This document shows positions 27,477 to 35,014 of a DNA stretch of 64,000 nt, piece by piece. The DNA comes from JBBDWJ01 sp963824095 (lineage in GTDB: Bacteria > Acidobacteriota > Terriglobia > Bryobacterales > UBA6623), in contig CAWGNS010000009.1 of the NCBI GenBank assembly GCA_963824095.1, forward strand, positions 806,001 through 870,000, read 5' to 3'. The stretch's first letter is position 1. The number at the start of each line of letters is the position of its first letter. A program made the position numbers and the translations under genes. A model generated the notes under the pieces. That model saw nothing but the letters and a program-made list of their open reading frames with translations. It was not told where the DNA came from and did not search any database.

Positions 27477-27494
27477 TAGTTCGTAGACGCCAAC

Positions 27495-29660
27495 ATGGGC
27501 CCCTTCCTGGCAATGTCTAGCCGCGACGTTTTCACCGAAGCCCTCGGTCTTGGTTGTTTCATCGGTCTGCTGCACGCCGTCGCGGAGACCACGCTGCTGG
27601 GCCTGAACGGGATTCCGCCCAGTGCGGTCGATCTCGTGATTTTCGTTGCGGTCTACTGCGGCGCTACGGTAGCCCTAGCCGCGCTGGTGGCGCTGGCGGC
27701 GCTGACGCCGGCGTTGCGGGGTCGGTTGGGCGTCACCAACGGACCGCTGGCGTTCCGGCGCAACGTTTGGACGGTGCTCATTGTCGCCTACCTGCTGGTT
27801 TTTCTGAGGATCGCCTACTTCTGGTCGGGCTGGGACACTCTCTGGTGGCTCGTTGCGGCATCGCCGTCTCTGGCCGTGGCTTGGCTAGCCGTCCATCGCA
27901 GGGGCGGAAGGCGCCGACGGTGCTCTGCGCCACGGCTTTCGTGGCCGCGACACTGTGCGCGCTGGAGTTGTTTCGCGCCGACTGGGGCCACGGCACCGCG
28001 GCCCCCGATGTCTTCGCCCTACGGCTGCTCGCCCCGGTTGCGGTGTGCCTAGCGCTCCTGATCGCGGTCTCGCGAATCGACTTTGCCGGACCGGCCGTTC
28101 GAGCCGATCACGCGCGGGGCAGGGTTGCTTGCATTGCTGCTGGCGGTCTGGGCGGGGTGTTGGGCGGGCCGGGATTTCATCTCGCCTGGGCGGTTCCTGG
28201 GCGGCTCGGACGCGGCGGCGAACCCCGCGCGCCCCAATTTTTTATTGATCGTGCTCGACACCGTCCGCGCCGACCATCTGGATCTGTTTGGCTACCAGCG
28301 CCCGACGATGCCGAACCTGCGCCGCTTCGCGAAGGAATGCCAGGTCGCCAACCGCATGTTCACCACCGGATCGTGGACGCTGGCCTCGCACGGCTCGATG
28401 TTCACCGGACTGTATCCATCCGCGCATGGCGCGCACCACTTGTTCGTCCACGACGACGAGCCCAGCACAGTGGCGTACTCGATGCGGGAAGATGTCCCGA
28501 CCCTGGCTGAGTTTCTTGCCGGCCTTGGGTATCAGACCGCCGGAATCGTTGCCAACTATGCCACCTTGTCCGGGTTCGGCATGGGGCGGGGCTTCGAACA
28601 CTACGACACGACTCCAGGCCCCTTGTTTTTCGCAACGCGAATTCTGTGGCTCTACCGCGCTCGTCTCGGGGAATGGTCCCCGGGCAAAGCCCTTCAGGCC
28701 TGGCTGCCTGCTCCTGTGCAAGACCGCAGCCGGCTGTTCAGCGTCCGAGAGCCGCTCTACCGGCGGGCGCGCGAGATCAACGCTGTCGCGCGGCAATGGA
28801 TTGAAGGGCACCGCAGCCGCCCGTTTTTCTTGTTCCTCAACTATCTCGATGCGCACAGTCCGTATCTGCCCGGACCGGAGGACGATGAGCGGTTCGCGAA
28901 ACGGCCCCATGCAACGGAGTGGTTCGGATTTCCACTCGAGCGCTTCGAGGAGAGCGAGCGGGGCGCGGCAAGTTTCACGGCCGAGGAAATCGAATTCATG
29001 AAAGGGCAATACGATGCCGAGCTGGTCGGGCTGGATCGCGAACTGGGCCACCTCTTCGATTTTCTCCGCGAGTCCGGTCTGCTCGAAAATACGGTGATCT
29101 TTATCACGACCGATCACGGCGAGGCATTTTTCGAGCATGGCTTCCCGGACCACGGAAATTCTCTTTTTCAGTCGGAAATCGGCGGGTTTCTGTTGATCCG
29201 GACGCCGCCGGCACTGCGGCCCCCTCGGGTATCTCCCCTAATGCAATTTGTGGACTTTCTGCCGACCATCGCGACAATATTGAAAGAACCGCTTCCCAGC
29301 GAAGTGCAGGGTTCGGCCTGGGGAAGCGGTCGGAACTACGCTCTGGCAGAAATGTTCTGCAAGGGCTGCGGCCGTGAATCGCTCGAATCCTTGCGTTGGC
29401 CCGATGCGCTGAAGGATGAACTGGTTGCCGTGATGCAGGGCAACCAAAAACTGATTCGCTCCCTCCACGGCCCTGACGAGGTCTACGATCTTTGGAACGA
29501 TCCCTCGGAATCCAAACCGTTGTTCGCCGCCGATCCGCAGTTTCTGCGGCGCGCCGAGGGAATCATCGCCGCTCAGAAAGGGCGGCTGATGGAGGGTTTG
29601 TCGAAACGCGACGACAAGACGCTGCTGGAGAAGCTGCGGAGTCTCGGGTATGTTCATTGA
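27495..29660 (+). pseudogene. Membrane-anchored sulfatase-like protein, paralogue 3, two compensating frameshifts
   Basis: The frame from ATG 27495 encodes the family N terminus (TEALGLGCFIGLLHAVAETT). Near 27900-27905 (run CAGGGGCGG) homology jumps to another frame, which encodes APTVLCATAFVAATLCALEL and RLLAPVAVCLALLIAVSRID. At about 28083 it returns to the first frame (PDRPFEPITRGAGLL) and stays open to 29660. One base lost and one gained would explain this. The catalytic part is intact from a TTG at 28083: LIVLDTVRADHLDLF, the nucleophile segment SWTLASHGSMFTG, where the conserved Pro is Ala, TTDHGEAFFEHGF and FCKGCG. It could be a true pseudogene, a sequence error, or a soluble short form. 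Confidence 0.75.
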
Positions 29661-29741
29661 TACCGGCGCGCCACCTGCGAAACAGCCGCCACGATAGAGG
29701 CCAGCCCGGGCTCTGTCCGGTGCTTGTCTGACCAACGATCC

Positions 29742-31925
29742 ATGACGAGCGCAAAGCTTTCACCGTCGCCCCAAAGCGTGTTCGCCGAATGCCTGGGCCT
29801 TGCCTGTGCGCTTGGCTTGGTCCACGGAATGTGGGAGTCGACGTTGCTGGAGGTGAGTCAGATTCGCCCCAGCACGCTGGATCTCGTGATTCTCGTCCTG
29901 GTGCCGGTTGTCGCCGCCGCGCTGTTGGGCGTTTGCCTGGCGATCGGTCTATTGGCGCCGCGGGTGCGCACCATGCTCGGAATGGACCGCGACCCACTCT
30001 CCTTACGGAGAACGGCGTTTCTCGTGTTCTCCGTTGTCTATCTGCTGGTATTTCTCAAGATTGTCTCGTTCGAGATGGGAAAAGGCCTGGCACTCGTCTG
30101 GTCGCTTGCGCCGGTTCCGAGCCTGCTGGTGGCTTGCTTTGTCGTGTTCCGAAAAGGACACCGTGTCCTGGTGCCCGTAGCAGCTTTTGCACTGCTCGGT
30201 GCGACCTTATGCGCCGCACAGCTTGCCGAAGCGAATTGGGGCCACCCAGGCGCGACCCCCGGTGGATTCACCGCAAAGCTGCTCATTCCCGTTGGGTTGT
30301 GTCTGGTCGCTCTGCTGGTCGCGGCAAAGACGACATCGAGCGACCGGCCGTTCGAACCGATCACTCGCGCCGTGGCGGCGCTGGCGCTTTGCCTTGCCGC
30401 CTGGGCCGGCTTCTGGGTGAACCTGAGCTCTGAACGGCCGCTTTGGCATGTTTTCGGCGATTCCTCCGTCGCGGGTGGCTCTTCCCATCCGAATGTCCTG
30501 CTGATCGTGCTCGACACTGTGCGTGCCGATCATCTGGACCTGTTCGGATACCAGCGGCAGACGATGCCGAACCTGAAGCGATTCGCCGTCGAGGAGGCTC
30601 AAGTTGCCCAGCAAACCTTTACTCCCGGGTCGTGGACGCTGCCTTCGCACGCCTCTATCTTCACGGGGAAGTACCCTTCCGCGCACGGCGCACACTATCC
30701 GTTTGTGAGCGATCCGGACCCGAAATATCTGGCCTACTCTCTCCCCGAAAATGTAACAACGCTGGCTGAGTTTCTCGGCGCCAAGGGCTATGCGACGGGA
30801 GGTATCGCCTCGAACTACGCGATGCTGTCCCAGTTTGGGCTCTCTCGCGGATTCCAGCACTATGACGCGATCCCCGGTGCTTCTTATTTTGCTCCCAAGA
30901 TCCTCTGGTCCTATCGCTTTCACATCGGCCTGCTGCCGTCGCTCGGTGAATCTCTTCGCCGCTCGTTGCCGGCGGTGCTGCAGGACCGCAGCCGGCTGTT
31001 CAGCGTGCGCGATCCGTATTGCCGCCGTGGCTGGGAGATCAATTCACTGGCCCGCCACTGGCTCAACCAGGAGGGAAGCCGACCGTTCTTTCTGTTCCTG
31101 AACTATATGGACGCGCACGCTCCTTACCTGCCCATCCCGGAAGATGACGAGCGTTTCGCGAAGCGTCCCCCGGGAGAAGACTGGTTTGGTTTCCCGACAT
31201 CGCGCTACGAGAATTCCATTCGAGGCGTCGGAAAGTTTACCCCGCGGGAAATCGAATTCATGATCGGGCAGTATGATGCCGAGTTGGTCTCTCTCGACCG
31301 GGAACTGGGCCGCCTGTTCGACTATCTAAAGAAAGGCGGCCTGCTGGACAATAGCCTTGTCTTTATTACCAACGACCACGGTGAGGCGTTTTTTGAGCAT
31401 GGATTCCCCGAGCATGGCAATTCGGTCTACCAGCCGGAGATCGGCGGTTTTCTGGTGGTCAAAACGCCGCCCTCGCTCGGCCTGGTCGAGGCCTCTCCGA
31501 CCATGCAAGCGGTCGACATCTTCCCAACCGTAACCGCGGTGATGAACGAGCCGGTGCCTCAAGGGGTGCAGGGCCGGCCCTGGGGCCAGGGTCGCGACTA
31601 TGCTCTTTCCGAGGTTTTTTGTCGAAGCTGCGGCTGGGAAGCTTCCGGGCCCCTGCGATGGCCCGAAGCGTTTCGACGCGATCTGGTAGCCGTCATGATT
31701 GGCGACCATAAGCTGATCCGCTCGACGAACGGCCCCGACGAGGTCTATGACCTCGCGACCGACCGTCTGGAAACGAAACCAGCCGAAGATGTTGATGCTC
31801 AATTTCTGGTTCGCGCCGAGCAAGCCCTGGCCGACCGTACCCGGGGTATGATCGGAGGATTGTCCAAGCGGCCCGAAGACAGCACCTTGCTTGAGAAGCT
31901 GCGCAGCCTGGGATACGTTCAATAG
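29742..31925 (+). CDS. Membrane-anchored sulfatase-like protein, paralogue 4
   Basis: 727 residues from ATG 29742; a TTG 18 bases upstream is also in frame. Membrane helices occupy about 15-225, and the catalytic domain carries D258 in LIVLDTVRADHLDLF, the nucleophile segment SWTLPSHASIFTGKYP (T299-L-P301-S-H), ITNDHGEAFFEHGFPEHG and the FCRSCG pair. As in the other copies, Thr replaces the Cys/Ser that would become formylglycine, and His replaces the Arg of the signature. It ends LRSLGYVQ like paralogue 1. The third GT-C gene starts 78 bases downstream. Confidence 0.8.
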   Translation: MTSAKLSPSPQSVFAECLGLACALGLVHGMWESTLLEVSQIRPSTLDLVILVLVPVVAAALLGVCLAIGLLAPRVRTMLGMDRDPLSLRRTAFLVFSVVYLLVFLKIVSFEMGKGLALVWSLAPVPSLLVACFVVFRKGHRVLVPVAAFALLGATLCAAQLAEANWGHPGATPGGFTAKLLIPVGLCLVALLVAAKTTSSDRPFEPITRAVAALALCLAAWAGFWVNLSSERPLWHVFGDSSVAGGSSHPNVLLIVLDTVRADHLDLFGYQRQTMPNLKRFAVEEAQVAQQTFTPGSWTLPSHASIFTGKYPSAHGAHYPFVSDPDPKYLAYSLPENVTTLAEFLGAKGYATGGIASNYAMLSQFGLSRGFQHYDAIPGASYFAPKILWSYRFHIGLLPSLGESLRRSLPAVLQDRSRLFSVRDPYCRRGWEINSLARHWLNQEGSRPFFLFLNYMDAHAPYLPIPEDDERFAKRPPGEDWFGFPTSRYENSIRGVGKFTPREIEFMIGQYDAELVSLDRELGRLFDYLKKGGLLDNSLVFITNDHGEAFFEHGFPEHGNSVYQPEIGGFLVVKTPPSLGLVEASPTMQAVDIFPTVTAVMNEPVPQGVQGRPWGQGRDYALSEVFCRSCGWEASGPLRWPEAFRRDLVAVMIGDHKLIRSTNGPDEVYDLATDRLETKPAEDVDAQFLVRAEQALADRTRGMIGGLSKRPEDSTLLEKLRSLGYVQ

Positions 31926-32003
31926 TCTCGCGGCGCTACTGGATCGTACGCCGGTCGACAGCGAATCCAACGGAATCGGCGTGGCGATCAACGATGCTTA
32001 TTT

Positions 32004-33758
32004 ATGGGGTCTCTGCTGTCGTTCCGGACGCTCGCCGAGCTTTTACCTGTTTTGGCCGCCGTGCTGCTTGCGGCGCTTTGGCCCGCGGTTCCGGCCCGCC
32101 TGTGGGCCGCCCCAACGCGGCTGCTGGGCCGGCTGGCGCACACGCCGCGGCGGGCAATGCTGTGGTCGGCCGTGCTGACCTTCGCGGTGAGCGCGGCTTC
32201 GTTCTTGCTCTCGCCGCGCACACCGAGCATTCCCGACGAATTCAGCTACCTGCTGGCCGCCGATACGTTCGCTCATGGGCGGCTCAGCACCCCCCCGCAT
32301 CCGCTGTGGCAGCACTTCGAGTCGTTCCACATCGTTCAGCAGCCCACGATGCAATCCAAATATCCGCCCGGACAAGGGCTGTTTATGGCCGCGGGCGAAG
32401 TGCTGACCGGGCACCCCATCACGGGCGTGTGGTTGAGCATGGCGGCCGGCGCGGCGGCGGTTTGCTGGATGCTGCTGGCCTGGATGCCGCCGCGCTGGGC
32501 CTTGTTCGGCGCGCTGCTGCCGGGTCTGCGCTTCGGAGCGTTACCGTTGTGGGGCAGCAACTGGTTCACCTACTGGTCGACGACGTTTTGGGGCGGAGCG
32601 GTGGCGATGCTCGGCGGCGCGCTGCTGTTTGGCGCGTTGCCGCGGGTGCTGCGCGCGGGGCGGGCGCGCGATGGGGCTTGGCTCGGCGCGGGGCTGATCG
32701 TGCTGGCCAATACCCGGCCTTATGAGGGGCTGGTGGTGGCGCTGCCGGTGGCGGGCGTGCTGACGGTTTGGGCTTGGGAGCAATGGCGGCCGGGCGGCTT
32801 GCGGGCTTTGCCGGCTTCGGCCGCGCCAGTGTTGGCCGCGCCGGGGCAGGCGGAATCACGCAGGGTGTTGCTGCGCGTGGCGGGGTCTGCTGCGGCGGTG
32901 TTGCTGCTGGGCGCGGTCGCGATGGGTTACTACAACTTTCGCGTGACGCTCGATCCGTTGAAGATGCCTTACCAGGTGTACACCGCGCAGTACGAGCGCG
33001 TGCCGATGTTCGTGTTCGGCACGCCCACCCCGCGCAAGAGTTATCACCACGAGGCGATGCGGCGGTATCACGAGGGTTACGTGATGGAGGGTTACCAGGC
33101 CAAGAAGGAAGGCTACGGCTTGACGTGGGACTACGTCGAGCTGCCGCTCGATTTTTTCTGGGGCGTCGTTTTGTGGCCGGCGGCGTTGTTCGCCCTGGGG
33201 CGCCCGTCGCGGCGTTGGGCCTGGTTTGCGGCGGGGACGATCGCGTTGCTGGTGCTGGCGAGCGCCGCCTCGTCGCTGGCGGATAAGCTGCGCCCGCACT
33301 ATGTTGCGCCGGCGGCCGCGCTGTTCGTTTTTCTGGCTGTGGCGGGGCTGCGGCGTTTGCGAACGCTGCGTTGGCGCGGCAGGAGGATCGGCCGGCCGCT
33401 TGCCGAGGCGATGATGGCGGTGGCGCTGCTGTCGGTCGCGCTCGGCATGGCGTTTCGGCTGCACTACGGCGCGCCCTATCAGGATGCCCCGCTGGTGCAC
33501 GATCGGCCCCGCATTGCGGCGATGCTTGAGGCCACCGCTGGCAAAGACCTGGTCGTGGTGAGCTATTCGCCGTGGCACAACGAGCACGACGAGTGGGTCT
33601 ACAACGGCGCGGACTTGGACGAGGCGCCGATTGTCTGGGCGCGCGATATGGGACCGGAGGAGAACCGGCGTCTGCTGGAGTATTACGCGGGCCGGAAGAC
33701 CTGGCAGCTTTATGCGGATGAGTTGCCTCCGCGGTTGGAGCGGTTTGCTGGGAAGTAG
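32004..33758 (+). CDS. GT-C membrane glycosyltransferase-like protein, paralogue 3
   Basis: 584 residues. It shares SIPDEFSYLLAADTFAHG (D78-E79; the His before Asp in the other copies is Pro here), MQSKYPPGQGLF, about ten membrane helices and the C-terminal block (DEWVYNGADLDEAPIVWARD, LYADELPPRLERF). It has a longer, GC-rich insertion around residues 255-300 (ALPASAAPVLAAPGQAESR). It closes the cluster of three GT-C and four sulfatase-like genes; its separation from paralogues 1 and 2 by the sulfatase array suggests older divergence or rearrangement. Expected to act on the outer membrane face with a polyprenyl-sugar donor. Confidence 0.75.
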   Translation: MGSLLSFRTLAELLPVLAAVLLAALWPAVPARLWAAPTRLLGRLAHTPRRAMLWSAVLTFAVSAASFLLSPRTPSIPDEFSYLLAADTFAHGRLSTPPHPLWQHFESFHIVQQPTMQSKYPPGQGLFMAAGEVLTGHPITGVWLSMAAGAAAVCWMLLAWMPPRWALFGALLPGLRFGALPLWGSNWFTYWSTTFWGGAVAMLGGALLFGALPRVLRAGRARDGAWLGAGLIVLANTRPYEGLVVALPVAGVLTVWAWEQWRPGGLRALPASAAPVLAAPGQAESRRVLLRVAGSAAAVLLLGAVAMGYYNFRVTLDPLKMPYQVYTAQYERVPMFVFGTPTPRKSYHHEAMRRYHEGYVMEGYQAKKEGYGLTWDYVELPLDFFWGVVLWPAALFALGRPSRRWAWFAAGTIALLVLASAASSLADKLRPHYVAPAAALFVFLAVAGLRRLRTLRWRGRRIGRPLAEAMMAVALLSVALGMAFRLHYGAPYQDAPLVHDRPRIAAMLEATAGKDLVVVSYSPWHNEHDEWVYNGADLDEAPIVWARDMGPEENRRLLEYYAGRKTWQLYADELPPRLERFAGK

Positions 33759-33913
33759 GGTTGGTGGGTTCGAGTAGGGTTGCGGTGGGCTAGGGAGCGG
33801 ATGTTGGGTTTGTTCTTGGGATCATTTTTTGCTTGGCCCCCGAGGGGTGTTGGGGCTGTTTCTGAGAGCTTGGTTTCTTTGCTTGGCCCCGGAGGGGCCG
33901 GACCCTTGAATAA

Positions 33914-33974
33914 ATAGCCCATGGCTTTAGTCATGGGTTGTCTGGGGGCTTGCGTTCCGCCCTGGAAGGGGCGG
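33914..33974. repeat. GCCCATGGCTT...CATGGGTT palindrome with GGAAGGGGCGG tail, copy 1
   Basis: AATAGCCCATGGCTTTAG then TCATGGGTTG forms a hairpin and is followed by TTCCGCCCTGGAAGGGGCGG, a second small hairpin. A close copy is at 43841-43900 and a partial one near 46610. It lies in the 393-base gap between the convergent GT-C and SDR genes. Confidence 0.7.
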
Positions 33975-34052
33975 TCGAATCTTTGTTGGGCGGCGGTTTC
34001 CGGGTGCTGCCTTGTTGCCGTTCCCTGGGCGGCCTGCTTTGGGGCCATACGT

Positions 34053-34098
34053 CGCGACGAATCGCGACGCGGCAAACCTGGAGGTTCACGCCACGGGT
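34053..34098. repeat. 35-bp identical repeat (CGCGACGAATCGCGACGCGG family), copy 1
   Basis: Bases 34053-34087 are identical to 62955-62989, and similarity continues for about 12 more bases. Internal arms CGCGAC/GTCGCG type give weak self-pairing. Non-coding. Confidence 0.78.
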
Positions 34099-34151
34099 GG
34101 CTTGTCGGCTTCGGGCGCTCGTGGGCGGCGGGTGTTCTTGGCGTGCGGTGC

Positions 34152-34958
34152 CTAGCCGCGCCCCAGGCTTTCGTCGAGCTTCGACCTTAATGGCGCGGCT
34201 CCCGTCTTGCGGCAATACCAGTCCATCAGTCGCGGGGCTACGAAATCGACTCCGACGAAAACTTTGGAGAGCCAGGGGACGTAGACGTTGGGCTGGCGGC
34301 GTTGCATTCCTCTCCAAACGCTTTCGGCGACTTGTTGCGCGGTGATCACGCGGCGAATGCGCAGGACGCCGCGCGGGGCTTCTCCGGCGAGCACGTGGTC
34401 GCGGAAGGCGGTCGCCACGATGCCGGGGCAGACCTTCATGACGTGAATTCCCGATGCGCCCAACTCGCGGCGCAGCGAATCGTTCACCGCCTGCAGGGCG
34501 AATTTCGAGGCGCAGTAGAGCGCCGCCCAGGGCAGGGAAACGCCGCCTCCGACCGAGCCCATGTTGACGATGACTCCTCCGCCTTGATCGCGCATGGCGG
34601 GCGCGACCAGTTGGGCCAGGCGCAGCGGCGCGAAGACGTTCAGCTCGAACAGCTCGCGCACCAGCGCCAGCGGCGCCTCCAGGGCGGGCGCGTAGAGCCC
34701 GATGCCGGCGTTGTTGACCAGCACGTCGATGCGGCCGAAATGATCGAGGACGCGATCCACCAGCCGGTCGGCAAAGCCGTTGTCGGTGAGGTCGCCGGGA
34801 ATGACGAGCCGTTGCGGGGTTTGTTGATGCGAAAAATCGGACGCGGGAAGGGCGCTGAGGGCCAGCCGCATGCCCTGTTCGCGAAACAGGGCGGCCAGTG
34901 CCGCGCCGATGCCTTCGGACGCACCGGTAATAAGGGCGACGGGTTGGGTGGAGGGCAT
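34152..34958 (-). CDS. Short-chain dehydrogenase/reductase
   Basis: 268 residues from ATG 34958, which places the cofactor motif near the N terminus (VALITGASEGIGAALA, the T-G-x-x-x-G-x-G signature). NNAGIGLYAP and VNMGSVGGGVSLPWAALYCASKFAL supply the NNAG motif and the Ser...Tyr-x-x-x-Lys catalytic set (YCASK). A classical SDR, oxidising or reducing an alcohol/ketone with NAD(P)H; the substrate is unknown. The longer upstream frame lacks conserved features. Its 3' end converges on the GT-C cluster. Confidence 0.88.
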   Translation of the reverse strand: MPSTQPVALITGASEGIGAALAALFREQGMRLALSALPASDFSHQQTPQRLVIPGDLTDNGFADRLVDRVLDHFGRIDVLVNNAGIGLYAPALEAPLALVRELFELNVFAPLRLAQLVAPAMRDQGGGVIVNMGSVGGGVSLPWAALYCASKFALQAVNDSLRRELGASGIHVMKVCPGIVATAFRDHVLAGEAPRGVLRIRRVITAQQVAESVWRGMQRRQPNVYVPWLSKVFVGVDFVAPRLMDWYCRKTGAAPLRSKLDESLGRG

Positions 34959-35014
34959 GCGGAAACGCCAAGCCGAACAGGCCGATGGTATCACCCGCGG
35001 TTGCTCTGGCGCAT

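Noticed and set aside
17997..33758. Exopolysaccharide/exosortase locus
   Set aside because: There is a PEP-CTERM protein at 43 kb, but no exosortase, flippase or polymerase gene was found in or near the cluster.
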